NCBI GenBank assembly: GCA_030062745.1
Contig: CP099854.1
Location: 10,566,014 to 10,630,013, forward strand
Source: Capitulum mitella
Taxonomy: Eukaryota; Arthropoda; Thecostraca; Pollicipedomorpha; Pollicipedidae
Reading direction: 5' to 3'
Length of the DNA stretch: 64,000 nt
The position numbers and the translations under genes are program-made. The notes below the pieces were generated by a model. The model was not told where the DNA came from, did no database searches, and was given only the letters and a program-made list of their open reading frames with translations. Shown here one piece after another: positions 1-13,196 of this stretch (within the stretch, counting starts at the first letter, position 1; each line of letters begins with the position of its first letter).

Positions 1-1016
1 CTGGCGACAGAGGCTAGGCAGACACCCGCGGAGCCGCCACCAACCTTGTGCTTATTTATTTATTTCGTTATTCATTGCTGGTCACTTGAGGCCATAAGTG
101 GAGACATAAAATCTCGTGGAATGGGGGAGGGGCAGGACAATGCTAGATTACTGCTTTACAGAGAACGTCATGACGTCCCATGCCAAGATCCTTTGACAAC
201 CGAGAGCTCTGCCTGCCCCACACCTCGGACCTACAGCAATGCTTCAAACATAAGTCGTGTGCCACCGTCGACGTCCCACCCTGACGGTCGAGGTCACGGC
301 CAACGGTCTCAACCGGCAACACCATGACCTTTCCCGGCCAGTCCTGCCCACACAACGTAGACATCACACACTGTCAACAGGCTGACAGCCAGCCGCTGCT
401 GGAGGCCATTCATCGCATCAGCATCAACATTACGTTCAATAAATCGTCCGTCTGAATGGGCCTTGTATTTATGACGCAGCCGTGATGAAGAGCCCGCGAC
501 AAGTCAGCGGAGCATAGGTAATGTGACGTACTAACCATCGCTATTGGCAGAGAATCATGACGTGCACAGAACCGCTGTCCGACAGCCGGTTAGACCGGAG
601 AACAAATAGGCAGGTGGTTGCCGCGGCTGCCAGCCAATGAAAGGGCCGCATTTGGCTGACCGCTTCCTAAACGAGCTGCGCAAAGGCATCGCGAAAGACA
701 GCCACAATTGGCGAATGGTTTACGTTGACAACCAGCAAGGAGAAGTGAATGAGTTGACAAAGTATGGGGACAAAGCTGTTCAACATGAGATCGCCAGCTT
801 CGGAAACTAAATGAAACTAAATACAAGCATGCATGCAAGTAGAGGAGCGTCAAGCACAAACCACACCCGAGACGGATTACGGTGACAACAAATGTGGAAA
901 TGAAGACACGGGCTTTCAGCCATGGGGCAATATGGGGGCGATTTGCTCACTGATTATTACTAACTGGCGCGACGGGACGAATACTCGTAGTAGGTTCCAC
1001 AGGCAGGCCGTGCGTC
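1..1016. other. No gene recognised
   Basis: Mixed-composition DNA. Open frames here are short, overlap on both strands and show no recognisable domain or convincing splice pattern. I see no repeat until the minisatellite that starts near 1017. Confidence 0.5.
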
Positions 1017-1300
1017 AGGGAGGTGGGTATTCAGTCAGAGTCGGTAGATGGAGGCGGATGTTCACTCAGAGTTGCTAGATGGGAGGTGGGTGTTCACTCA
1101 GACTTCCATTCACTCACTCAGTAAATGGAAGGTCGGTGTTCAGTCAGGGTCGGTAGATGGGAGGGGGTGTTAACTCAGAGTTGGTAAATGGAAGGTGGGT
1201 GTTCAGTCAGGGTCGGTAGATGGGAGGCGGGTGTTCACTCAGAGTTGGTAAACGGAAGGTGGGTGTTCAGTCAGGGTCGGTAGGTCGGAAGGAGGTGTTC
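1017..1300. repeat. Minisatellite, ~32-bp unit in 63-64-bp dimers
   Basis: Two alternating half-units repeat. One reads like GTTCAGTCAGGGTCGGTAGA and the other like GTTCACTCAGAGTTGGTAAA, each followed by TGGRAGGTGGGT. The first half-unit recurs at about 1141, 1204 and 1268, giving a 63-64 bp dimer period. The left part is more degenerate. The unit is not a stable multiple of three, so the open frame across it is not evidence of coding. Confidence 0.85.
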
Positions 1301-1496
1301 TGTCGGGGTCTCAGGAGGCCCCGTGACAGTGGGACACCGCTGCCCGACAACACCCGGCCGTCCCCGCGCATACCTGGCACTGGGGTCAATGGCTGGGACG
1401 GACGGATACCGGGCGACTCCCCTCCGACAACAACGCACGGAAGCCGGGACCTGGGCCGTCAACAGACCGCAGAACGACCCCGGACACAACGGGACC

Positions 1497-1800
1497 ACGG
1501 GAGACAACAGAGGACGATCGCCGGAGACAACAGAGGACCACCGCAGGAGACAACAGAGGACCGCCGCCGGAGACAACAGAGGACCACCGCAGGAGACAAT
1601 AGAGGATAACTGTCCAGAGACAACAGGGGACCACCGCAGGGGACAACAGAGGACCACCGCAGGAGAGAACAGGGGACCACCGCCGGAGATAACAGGGGAC
1701 CACCGCCGGAGACAACAGAGGACAACTGTCCAGAGACAACAGGGGACCACCACAGGAGACAAAAGAGGACCACCGCAGGAGACTACAGAGGACAACACTC
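1497..1800. repeat. Minisatellite, 23-24-bp unit
   Basis: About twelve head-to-tail copies of GAGACAACAGAGGACCACC followed by GCAG or GCCG. A few units carry the variant end AACTGTCCA, which adds one base. Because 23 is not a multiple of three, a frame cycles through all phases. Frames stay open on both strands only because the unit lacks stops. Confidence 0.9.
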
Positions 1801-3862
1801 CGAGGCCGTCCTCAACGAGTCGCTTGCATTTTGTCCGCTAAGATGCTTTGATATTCCTAATGTAATGTATGCCACATTTTCATTATCGCACTGCATTTGA
1901 CTCTTGGCCTGAGAAGCCCGTGTACTGTGGACGGCACACATGAAGGAATGAGTGAACAAATGGTCGGAGAGGACAGACGAAGACAAACGAACCGCAATCG
2001 CCACAGCAAGGCCGGGGGCACCAGACGAGCTAAAGCGCGGCGACGCGACAAGATACGGCGCAGCAAGATTGCTAGCGTCACCCGGAGAAAAGGACCAGAC
2101 GGGTGTCGTTCTGATTTGGACTGGTTTGATTTGTTTCATTTCTGAATCGTGTGAAAAAGTCCCCGGATTTGGAGACAAAACAAGTATTTATCACAGGACC
2201 ACCATGTGGTATTTACCGCGTTTCCTTGGCGGTAAGGCATCGATACCTGGGCGTTAGGTCACAAGTGAAACTGTCATCTCAGTCGTAAGTCCCAGACCCT
2301 TCTGTTCTTCACATTTTGAACTCTTCCAGTCTTTTCCCGTTTTGTCCATGCCCAGGCGTTCTCACCTTCCGACGAGTTTTGCCCATTTTCATGAATTTTT
2401 CCGTCTCGATTTCGTGGGAAAGTTCCGATTAGCTGCGCCACGCCGCCTTTGCCCAACCCATCCCAAGAAGCACGACCCACGCCTGCTACTGGTCACAACG
2501 TCCAGCCCGCTGATCGCAATCCACAAGAAAACAAACGCGACAAGATCGGCGCGGGGCGCGGTATTTCGCCGCACGTCATAACACGGCGCGTCGGCCGCCG
2601 CCGACTCCCGGTGGGCCTGCGAGGTTTTTATCGGCCGCCGCCTCCGCTGACCCCGGCGGCCAGCGGCGGCCATACCCGACATTGCCCGGATACCACACCC
2701 CAGCGGGAGGCGGTCCGGATACCGGACAGCAAAAACAGCCCGGTCCGGTCGACAACCCTGCCGAGGCGCCGCCGGCCGCCGCCCCGGCCGCCGCCGGTCA
2801 TCGGTCATCGGTCATCGGTCACAGGGCAGCGGGGCGGCCGGCAGGGGCGGCGTCAGGGCCGGCGCCAGGGGAGGCAGCACGCGGGCAGCCCGCAGGACGT
2901 CCGGCAGCGCGCGGCGGCGTCGCGGCAGAGGACGGCACCGCGCCTTCCCCGGCGGCCGCCTGGATCCGCCCCTGCCCGCCGCCGCCGGTCGACACGCCCG
3001 GCCGCCGACAGATCGGCGGCTCTCTCCGGAGGCGGAGGTGCCCCACCAAAATAGCCACGCGCCGGCGTTCGCGGGGGCTGGCCGGAGACCGCCGACTGGC
3101 CGGCGGCGCCGACGCAGCGGCGGAGTCAGCGCACCGCGCCGAGGGGGCCGGCCGGGGGCCCTCACCGATCCCCTGGAGAGACGAGACGCAGCTACTTCCG
3201 CGCAGGCTCGTGAAACGGAACGGGTTCGCTGGTGGCGATAACCAGTCTGTCAGAGAAGCCCAAGGCGAAGGAAAATCAACAGAAGAGACCTGACCGGCAC
3301 CGCCGACGTTGGCCGGCGCTATCACTCACCTGGTTATACTGCTCATTTCGGTCCCGCAGGGCGACGACCGACGCCGTCGCCGTCGCTGTGGCCGTGGCGG
3401 CCGCCGCCACCATGGCCGCTGCGTTCAGGTCGCTTGGCTGGCCCATGCCTCCGTTGTAGGACCTGCGGAAACACAGGGCCTTCAGACGCAGACCAGGAGC
3501 CCGGTATGGCCCGCTTCAGCACACACCGGACATCGAATGTCAGTCCAAGACCCTGTCAATGACGAGACACAGCAATCTGGCCGGCCACGTCTGATCTGAC
3601 TAAATCACGTCAGCCCACTCGTCAATGTGCCCTGCTTTCTATCCTGCTGTCCGCTCTATTTTCTGCCCTGCTGTCCAGCGTCGGCCCTGCATTCTGGTGT
3701 GCATCTGCCCTGACGTCTGCTCTGCTGGTTACTCTGCTGTCTGCTCTGCTCTCTGGTCCGCCGCCTGTCGTGCCGTCTGCCCAGTTTTCCGTTCCACCCG
3801 CCGACAGTCGGCTGGTGACCGGTCGGCTCTGTCGGCCGGCCCTTCACCGCCGGCGTCGCCGC
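1801..3862. other. GC- and CpG-rich DNA without a recognised gene
   Basis: The stretch 2440-3130 is extremely rich in CCG/CGG words and contains a short GGTCATC run near 2796-2822. The stretch 3630-3790 is pyrimidine-rich with many CTGCTCTG words. Long overlapping frames on both strands are what stop-poor GC-rich sequence gives by chance. Confidence 0.5.
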
Positions 3863-4345
3863 GGGTCACCGCCGCCTGAGGCGCTCACGGTCACCACCGC
3901 CTGCGGCGCTCACGGTCACCGCCGCCTGAGGCGCTCACGGTCACCACCGCCTGCGGCGCTCACGGTCACCACCGCCTGCGGCGCTCACGGTCACCGCCGC
4001 CTGAGGCGCTCACGGTCACCGCCGCCTGCGGCGCTCACGGTCACCACCGCCTGTGGCGCTCACGGTCACCACCGCCTGCGGCGCTCACGGTCACCGCCGC
4101 CTGAGGCGCTCACGGTCACCGCCGCCTGCGGCGCTCACGGTCACCACCGCCTGAGGCGCTCACGGTCACCACCGCCTGCGGCGCTCACGGTCACCACCGC
4201 CTGCGGCGCTCACGGTCACCACCGCCTGTGGCGCTCACGGTCACCACCGCCTGCGGCGCTCACGGTCACCGCCGCCTGAGGCGCTCACGGTCACCACCGC
4301 CTGAGGCGCTCACGGTCACCACCGCCTGCGGCGCTCACGGTCACC
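3863..4345. repeat. 25-bp minisatellite, ~19 copies, exact period
   Basis: The unit is GGTCACCRCCGCCTGVGG followed by CGCTCAC. GCGCTCAC starts at 3881 and recurs every 25 bases without a single indel up to 4331 (19 occurrences). Variation is confined to two positions: A or G in the CACCRCCG word and A, C or T in the CTGVGG word. Units 6-9 and 10-13 carry nearly the same order of variants, suggesting a 100-bp higher-order block. Three units equal 75 bases, so one frame reads through as a 25-residue periodic peptide, but all frames are open. Confidence 0.95.
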
Positions 4346-4689
4346 GCTCGCCGCCTCATCGACCGATCGATCACCTCCGACAAACGAATTTATAAAGCGA
4401 ATAAAAACATGCAATAACAGCAGTCGCGGTCACAGACTGGTCACTGCGGAGTCCAATAAGCGTCCAGCACCAGGCTGGCAAATGGAACCGGACGCTGCTG
4501 TGTGCGACCGCCGTGGAGCCGGCCCTGCAGCGGGGGCTACGCGCTGGACTAATGAGCCAGTGAAGCGGTGCGGACCGCTGGTGTTCTGGCCGAGCGGCGA
4601 CGCCACCCCGGTGACAGGTCCGCTGAGGGTTCCTGTGCCGCTCTGATGAGGCCGTGCCCGGGACGTGACGTCATAGTGGGCCGTGCTGC

Positions 4690-4995
4690 GAGACCGGAGG
4701 GCCTGACGGGCTGGGACCAACGGACCAGCGGACCGGAGGACCTAACCGACCGGGCCAACGGACCAGTGGACCGGAGGACCTAACCGACCGGGCCAACGGA
4801 CCAATGGACCGGGGGACCTAACCGACCGGGCCAACGGACCAATGGACCGGAGGACCGAACCGACCGGGCCAACGGACCAGTGGACCGCAGGACCTAACCG
4901 ACCGGGACCAAAGAACCTGACGGACTGAGACCAGCGCACCAGTGAACCGGAGGACCTAACGGGCCGAGACCAGCGGACCAGCAGACCAGCGAGCC
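4690..4995. repeat. 38-bp minisatellite, five regular copies plus degenerate edges
   Basis: The word GGACCGG or its variant starts at 4730, 4768, 4806, 4844 and 4882, exactly 38 bases apart. The unit contains GGACCTAACCGACCGGGCC. Units on the right edge, to about 4995, keep the ACCAG/GGACC vocabulary but lose the period. The long minus-strand frame is only the repeat read through. Confidence 0.9.
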
Positions 4996-7900
4996 TGATG
5001 GATCCGACCACACCTCGACGTCCCCCGCCACATTTGGCAACAGCCGGCCAGGTCGGCGACCTGGTCAGAGGCCGCGGCCGCCGCCGACCGCCGGACGCGC
5101 CGCACAGCGTCGCGAAACGCCCGGCCTGCCTCCCGTGCTCCCTTACAGAGCCAGCCGAACACCAGCCGCCGGTCCACATCGCAGCGGCAGCGGCCGGTCC
5201 TGTTCCCGCCGCGCTTCCGGGCCGAGCAGCGCCTGTCGGCCACATGAACCCTCCGCGGGCCCACGAGCGCGCTCACGACCGTCAGAGCCGCTCTCAGCCA
5301 CCACGGCGCGCGCCGCCATCAATCTGTCCGACGAACCCGTTAACCTCGGCTGCCGAGCTGCCAGCCGACCGGTCCCACCAGCATACGGTCCCAGGCTGGC
5401 TGCCGGGCCCCACCGGTGTGCGGTTCCGCCTGGTCTCAATGATGTAACGTCCCAGTTGGTCGCCTGCTCCCACCCCCCACCGTATGGTTCGCAGCTGGCG
5501 GCGGGCAGGCCGCCCCATGGCGTGCACGTGACCATCAGCCTGGCCGTCACCACCGGCAACAGGTGACCGGGCCGGGCTGTGGTTAACGGCGTCACTGGGG
5601 GGGGGGGGGGTAGTTACGCACAGGGTACGCGGTTTTAGTTGTCCGACCGAGTGCTTCATAACCAACAGAGAGGGAAAGAGAGAGAGACGGCACGATAAAA
5701 ACCTCTCTACGTCCTTTATTTGTTTGCTTTGTTTTGTTTTTTTTTCGCACAATTAGAGCTGGCTATACGCTACGCACTTTCCCGCCCGTCCTGCCTATGG
5801 CATGACAGCTGTTGCCACGTAAGACACCTAGGTCCATCTGATGACAGACAAACCGTCGCCGAACGCCAGCCGTCTCCGCTGGCCGTCCGTCTCGGCCGTC
5901 CCCCCGGGGCCGGGCGCTGCATCCGCCCCTGGCACCGGTCCCCGCCTGACCGGTGGCACCGGAACAGCCCGACCGCCGCCCGGCCGGCATGCAACATGTG
6001 CAACAGTGGGTCGTCCGCCGGCCGGGGGGTATGCGGAAGCGGCTCAGAGGAGGTTTCTGGCGGAACAGGTCCTGGCTAAGCCCGGATCGTCGATGCATGT
6101 TCATATGGCGAACGAGTTGAACCTGCCTGCCAGCCGGGTGGTTCATCGACTTCATTGACATGCCTTCACGTCCCAAGTGATAGGACTCAAGACACTCTGA
6201 ATGTCTTTATCACCTGTTTAATCGATGACGAGGGCAGCGCAGACGCCACAAAGTACATTAATTAAAAGTTTTTGCTTTGCGCACGCTTAACGAGCTTGGA
6301 CGTGCCATTTACGAATAAGGTTCATTGTTTACAATGATTATACAGAACTCAATGCAAAGTTCGCAGCGCACAGCGTCGCATCCATGGCCCATGCTGAGCG
6401 TAGCTTGCTGTGGAGACAATGATCTCAACGCCCAAGTGGATTAAAATTTGCAGCAGTTTTGCCTGCGGCACCCCACACAGCTTCGCGAACGGCACCTGCT
6501 AATACAAACTGAGGTACCTTGCATCCGTCACCAAGATCACCACACGATCCCCCGTAGTCTGAGTGGCCCATTCGGTTTCAGATGAAACAACACGGGTTAG
6601 ATGCGAGCAGTGAACCTCTTCACCTGCTACCGCCACGGCACGAACCAAGCACGTAACGAGGCCGGTCCACGCTCAGTGATTTACCAAACGAGCGCACCGC
6701 AGGCGGCCCTCGTCGAGTTGGTTTGTGGTTTTCGAGGGCTCGCCACGCCGGGCCTCAAACAAGCAGTTCGGCACGTGACCCGACGTGCACCTTTCGATGA
6801 ACGAACGGACGGAACGACGGACGGACCTCGCAGGTGGAGGGACGGACCGACGGACGGACTGCACACGACCGGTGCCGCTCGTCCGTCACGCGGACGGAAC
6901 GACGGAAGGTGACGGCGACGTTTTTTCCAGTTTTGAATCCACGTCGGGTTACAAATACCTGGCGCCACGTCAACCGTCACTGGTCAACCGTCACCCGTCG
7001 CCGGTCGCCCGCCACTCGTCGCCGGTCACCGGTCACCAGTCAGCCGAAGAGAAAACGACTCGCTCCCTGCGTGCTGATTGTCCGAGAAAGTGCCGGTCCG
7101 CGACGGCCGCCCCGGGCGCCTGTCTGACGCCGCCCCTGCCGGCCGGGTCGACCCCACCGGCGCCGCACCTGGCGCCGCCTCAGCTGACCTTGCTCGGCGG
7201 CGGGCCAGGCGGCCGGCGCGGCCGCCGCCGTCTGCTGTGACCCACAAACAGCGCGGCGCACAATGGCGACCGCCTGTGAAGTGGGCTGCCACGCGTCTGC
7301 ACGTCACCTACTGCCGCCGCCAGGGGCGCGCTCAGCGTCCCGGAAGCGCCGGCACGCTGCTGCGCCGTCCGCAGGCGGCGACGGCGGTAACGAGGTGACG
7401 CACCGACGTCGCGACCCCGACGCGAGCTTCTGTTCCCACGTCGTCGCGACGTGCCCGGCGGGAAGCCGTGTCAGCACGAGACCGCGCAATTTGTGGTCGA
7501 CCCACAGCAGCCGCCGAACGCGGCGTGAACGGCCGGCCATGCCCGCGGCGCCCGACACAGCGCGTCCTCCCCGGTGAACGGCGAACAGTCCAGCAACACA
7601 CGGGCACGACCAGGCCGGTCGGCCGTGCCGGTCCGGCGGCCGTGGCCTGGGCGGCGGCCTCGGCTCCTCCTTCTCCGCCCCCCGCTGCCACTGCCTGGCG
7701 CCGGGCCTGCGGCAGCCGGAAACGGTCACCGCCGGCCGCACGGCCGACACCGGCCGGGCAGGGGGCGACCGGAGCGCTGACCGCAGGCTCAGCCACCGAC
7801 GCAGCCACGGCCGGCCGCCGAGTACGGACCGACTGCACACCGTCCGACTCACGGCCGAATGTTTCCATTCAAGGACCGACGCTGCAGCGTTTGTACTCCG

Positions 7901-8973
7901 GTGTGACGCGTGGCAAGCAGTGGAGCGGAGCAGGTAAAGCTGTGATCGCAATATCGGGCGCAACAGCACCAGACACGGATGTAGTTTTCCATTCTCCGGC
8001 ACCCTAATATTGATTGAGCTCGCCAATGGTTTGTGAATTCAACATGGGACGCCATGGATGGGCTACCCACAATGCTTTGTAGTTCTCGCATCAAGGCGGA
8101 CTCCCAGTCCATCTAAAAAGGTCGCATTCCTGGCTCTGGGTGTTTTTCCGTTCACACCTGCGGATGTGAATCCCCCTAAGCCCTGGAACCCCGTATCCGG
8201 CCGCCGCCGCCATTCTGCTCAGTCCATCCCCGCAGCCGTCGGACGCCGCCCTCCTCCCCCTACCGTGGCGTCCGGACATGAAAGGACGCCGCCTCACGCA
8301 GCCCGCCAGCTGACGCCGCTGTGCCCCGGGCGATTCTGCGGCGGACGGCCGCGCTACTACTGCCTACTACGGTCAGAAACCAGTCCCATAAAACAGATCG
8401 ACGACCGCAGCCACTTACGCGGCGTGATTTATACGCCGGCACACGTGAGCGCCATAAACAGGCCGCGTTTGGTACCTCCGATTCGTGAGAAAGTTGGTCG
8501 AGGTTCAGTGAGCTTGGTAAACAGGTGATGAGCCGCAACTGTGTTTGGGGGGGGTCGCCCGACCTAAGCGTCATCAGTATGACGCAGCTGTTCTGGATGA
8601 TGGCTTGGCACCAAGTGAGGTACGCTAGGTATGAGGCGCCACCAAAGGTGTAAACGTCGGCTCCTTGGTTTTTTCCACTTTGCAGTTATTGTTCCCATTC
8701 TTTTTCGTCTTGATCATCGATTCTTTAACGAACCAAGCTGGTTGGACCACAGGATCAAGCACACCGTCGACCTCCGGTGCCGAGTTCGAGGCACCGATCT
8801 ACAGTGTCACTGAACGTGCCGCCGAATCAATTACGCGCGACCGAATTAATGTCCGGCCAGGCCCATGACTACGTGTAAGAGTCCACACACTGCCGTATAC
8901 AGGACATGAGCGCACAAACCAGCCCTTGCCCCGCCCCTGTGGTGGCCCCGGTCCCAGCGGGAGGGGGTAAACA
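4996..8973. other. GC-rich DNA without a recognised gene
   Basis: Contains a run of 14 G at 5597-5610, GGAC-rich stretches near 6790-6910, GTCACCG-rich sequence near 6965-7045, and very GC-rich DNA at 7100-7850. Frames over 150 codons occur on both strands at the same place (for example 7300-8030), have low-complexity composition, and resemble no family I know. Confidence 0.5.
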
Positions 8974-9003
8974 CCGGCGGCGGCGGCGGCGGCGGCGGCG
9001 GCC
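8974..9003. repeat. (CGG)n trinucleotide tract
   Basis: An uninterrupted run of about nine CGG triplets. Similar tracts occur at 18370, 33862, 34005 and 35717. Confidence 0.9.
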
Positions 9004-10204
9004 GCGCCACTGGTGTCATTACCTCCAACTAAATCAAACCTCCCCGGCCAGGCCCCGGACAGAGTACAGACAAAGCGTGCAGCGTGGGCACTCCAGCACC
9101 GGGGCGGCAGGGGGGGGCTGCAGCAGCACCCAATCAGGCCTGCCATCGCCGAACAAAGGGGTGTCAGAGGCGGGGGACGCCGACCGGCGATGGGAGGGGG
9201 GGGGGCAGGTGATAGCGGGAATGCAGTAGGGGCGAGCTGAGCCAACCTTTTCGGCGGGGGATAGGAACATCAGCAAACAGCCACAATGAACTATCCTGTT
9301 AGAAATAATTTCCAACGGGATATAAACTACATGAAAATAACCGCGTTAAAAATGGCTTCTAACACGATAGTCCAAGACGGCTATTACATCCACGGGCTTG
9401 CATCTTCGCCGCATGACGCATGCTTTCAGTTCCTGATCCACCACCCTTCCCCGAACACCTCTGCGCGAGGTGACGAAGCTTTCCACCGGTCAGCTGGTTG
9501 GGCTGGTTCCAGAAGCGCCACTGCTTGTTACCCGGTTGGCGCTGCTATTGCCCGCCACAGGCCGCTCATCACCGGCCGGCTACACGACCCAGTCTGGCCA
9601 GAAGAATGGCGAAACAAAGCCATTTTGAACGGGGCCGCGCGGCAGGGAGCTGCAGCGTTCCCGGGAACGAAAGCAACAGTTCTGTAACTGCGAGCCGAAG
9701 TGTGCCACCTCCGGCTCCATCAATCGCCGCTGAGCGCAGCTTTGTCTCTGTGCTGTGGCGCAGAGCGCCGGACTGCGTCTTTGTCCCCCCGCCTGTTCCG
9801 CAGCGGGGCGCCCTGGCGGCGCCCCTGGCCGTATCAGCGCCTGAATCATCGCCGACCCTAACAGGGGCGCTATCGCCTGTGAGGGGAATCAATGGGGGGA
9901 ACAAAAGCGGTCTATTAGGGGACGCCGGGTGGCGCCGGGATGACAGGAATCAATAGATCGAGGCGTCCCCGCCGGCGGAGAGTTCGACTGACGAGACCAT
10001 TGCTCACCATCAACAGCTCCCGACAGATGAGACCACTGCTCACCGTTAACAGCTCCCGGCACGTCATCTAGCGCAGATTGTCTCGGAGAGTTTCTCCGAG
10101 AGAATTCCGCTCCAAGTGTTTCTCAGAGTGCAGGAAAGGTGGTGGCAGGAAAGCCTGTTGCCAGGGTCCTGTCCGTGCCAGACCCCAATTGGTCCGGCCG
10201 TCAC
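9004..10204. other. No gene recognised; small hairpin near its end
   Basis: Mixed GC-rich DNA with G runs near 9115 and 9195. At 10081-10101 the 9-bp arms TCTCGGAGA and TCTCCGAGA flank a 3-base loop, immediately before the 32-bp minisatellite. No coding evidence seen. Confidence 0.45.
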
Positions 10205-10460
10205 CGAACCGCGGCGCCATGAACGGCGTCTGCCAGCGGACCACGGCGCCATGAGCGACGTCTGCCGGCGGACCATGGCGCCATGAACGGCGTCTGCGGC
10301 CGGACCACGGCGCCATGAACGGCGTCTGCGGCCGGACCACGGCGCCATGAACGGCGTCTGCGGCCGGACCACGGCGCCATGAACGGCGTCTGCCTGCGGA
10401 CCATGGCACCATGAACGGCGTCTGCGGCCGGACCATGGCGCCATGAACGGCGTCTGCAGC
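10205..10460. repeat. 32-bp minisatellite, 8 copies, exact period
   Basis: ATGAACGGCGTCTGC or its variant starts at 10219, 10251, 10283, 10315, 10347, 10379, 10411 and 10443, always 32 bases apart. The unit holds GGCGCC. Units with GACCATGGCGCCATG contain the 12-bp perfect palindrome CATGGCGCCATG. Three units make 96 bases, which explains the 32-residue periodicity of the frames on both strands. Confidence 0.95.
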
Positions 10461-13196
10461 CGGGGAGACGAGGTAGCCCCTCCAGACGTGCGAGAGAGCG
10501 GCCACTGACAGCGGCCGGCGCCGTCCAGCCCTCTGTTTACCGACCGGCCAAACAGAGGCCAGCGCGTCGCCGCCGTGCACGCCGCCCGTCACCGTGCACA
10601 GACGTGCACTGTGCACGGCCCGGCGGCGGCCGACACTGGCGGACAGCCGCACCGCCGGCGCCGCGCCGGCCACTCCCTCGGGGCAGAGCTGGAGACAGAC
10701 CCACCGTGCATCGTCCGGTCGGCCTCGACCGACAGCTAATGCACCGTATTTATGAGGACGCCAAACACGGAAACTCCCCGCAAGATAAGCGTGTTAAATA
10801 CTCTGTCAGTTGCAAGTCGTTAGAGGACACATTTCGGAGGCCACTACACAGCAAGCGCAATCTGCCATGTTTGTTTAGTTGCTTTGTTGTTGACAGTGAT
10901 AATGTTGCCAACAGTGGTGATTTCAACATGCCTGGTAATCGCGAATCACTGCTCCGCAGTGACAGCACTAGGTGCGAACCTGGCGACGCGGCTGCGCTAT
11001 GAACACCGACAAGAAACGCCGTCCAATACGCAGAAAAAAACCACCAAAATCACGCGCTCTCGCCAGTTCGTCCAGGCATCAATACCTCGCGAGAAACAAG
11101 CCACCACATTCCACCTTTCTGTTCATCTCGTCACAGGTCTGCATCTCCACACATTCCACTCATCTGTGGCCGGAGGTTGGACACAGTATGGGACGCGCAT
11201 GTCCGGGGGCGGAGCCAGGCCGACCAACACCGGAGCTGCCGGCCTGCCCCAGCCCCGGCCTCCGCCGCCTTCCCCAGGCGCGGCGCTGACTCCGCCTCTG
11301 GCCGCCAGGTGGCCGCCGCACGGCCGGCCGATGACTCGGTCCAGCCCGCACGCGCCGCCAGCCGTCGCCACCGCCGGCCGCCGGCGCCGAATATACGGCT
11401 AATGGGGGAGCGGCCAGCTTCCGGCGGTCGCCGCCAGGGGCGCTGCCATCTAATCAATAGACCAGCCCGAGCCGCCACGGCGTGCTCCCATATTATAAAC
11501 CGTGAACTTCCGGGCCATCTCACCGACGCCGGCAGCGGCGGCGCCAGGCGGGCGGCACCATAAGGGGGGGAGGGGGGCGGAAATGGCGGGGGAGGGGGAG
11601 GACCCGACTGGGGCCGAGCAGCAGACAGGAAATCCGAGACTGACTCAGTCGTGAAGAGACGGAGGACGGCAGAGTTCCTGATCAATTGGATCGTCGACTG
11701 TCGCCCGCCAAAGCCCGGCGCCATATGCTCTCCAGCCCGGCCCGGACGACCAGCGTCATTTAGCGCCTCAGCTGCAGAAGCACACGAATCAAGTTAACGC
11801 GACGTTTACCCGCACTGCTCACTGCTCGGGTTTTAGGTGATAACGGCTCCACAGTTGGGTCCATATGGAAGACGTTTGCGGGCCAGCGTATGCGAGCGTT
11901 GCAATTGCTCCTCCGCCGCATGCACTCGGTGCTGAGACGAGCACCCGCCTACCAGAGGTCACCGTGTACGAGCCCACCGGGACACGGCCACAGACGTCTG
12001 GGCTGCTGTTTGACGGCGCTGCAACCTTCACGGCCATCTGGGGTCCGTTCTGACAGGGCTGGCTGATAGACGACAGCTCGGCGTCTGGTCGTCACTCCTG
12101 GTCGGCACGTCAGATCGACCTGACTGAGCCGCGAACGGGTCTCGACCACACCTGACCTGTCACACTCCACAGCCAGTGACCTAACTGGACAGCGACCTGA
12201 TCTCAGCATGGATTCGCCGGCCACAGCACACGGCCAGCGAGCAGCGCCGGCCGAGCAAACCCAGGCCCGACAGCAGACGGGCCCGGCCAGCTTCAGTGTG
12301 TCATCACGGTCCGGCGCCGCCAGCCCGGCGCCGTTCGCCGCGCGGCGCCGTCTGGCGGCCTGCAGCGGCCGCCGGCCCGCCCCGAGCCGTCACCACCGCT
12401 CTGCAGACACCGCCGGCACGTCAGGTCGTCACCGCGCGCCGGACCCGGCCAACACGTCAGGCCGTCGGCGGCGCCGGCGGGCGGCGGCCGCCTCTCCGAC
12501 GCCGGCCGGTGGCCGCCTGGCGCGCTCCGTGACGCCCCTCGGCGCCGGCCGAACTTCCGGCCGGGTCGCGACCGGCGCCGGGCCGCGCCGCAAATGCAAT
12601 CAGCGCGCCACCAACGTAATCAACGCGCCGGAAGCGCTCCGGAAACGTGGGCGGCTCGGCGGCGGCGCCAAGTCCGGACCGGCTCCGCTCGAGGACGTTT
12701 TTCCCCAGAATCGAGCCGCTTGCGAGGCGATGTCGAGTCGGTACGGCGAACGGCTGTGATCTGGGCTGGCATGTTACGGATGTCCAGGGAGGGGCGTTTT
12801 CCGGCGTGTGTTGGTTTAGCAGAGAAATTTGGAAGTAGCTCTCGCAGAATGGACTGCAACTTTCAAGAGGCTATCAGTTCAGATAGTATCTCTCTCTCTC
12901 TCTTTCTCTCATTTTCGGTCTTGGTCTCGGTCTCGGCCCAACTATCTTAGACCGGATGGGGTTAAAACAATCGTGATCTGGTCACCCTGCTATCAATTAT
13001 TAAATGTTTCTGTCGTGTAATAAATAACGACAGCATATAACAGTCGCACTTTTATCATCATGCCCTGCTTTGTCAGACACCCATATAATATGTACATGTT
13101 CAATATTGGGTACCATCATATACGCAGCCTAGGGGCCCCATAGGTGGCGGGTGATAAATAAACCGTACCGTGAGCCGAGGGCCTGGGCCGAGCTCG
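10461..13196. other. GC-rich DNA without a recognised gene
   Basis: Frames overlap on both strands, are rich in R, P, A and G, and have no recognisable domain. A short CT tract lies near 12889-12912. I find no repeat array or exon I would defend here. Confidence 0.45.

Noticed and set aside
1400..1800. CRISPR-like array (regular ~23-bp repeats)
   Set aside because: Units are contiguous with no unique spacers, and the sequence is animal-like; it is a minisatellite.
3770..4279. Periodic peptide with 25-residue repeats
   Set aside because: It is the 25-bp minisatellite read through three phases; every frame is open.
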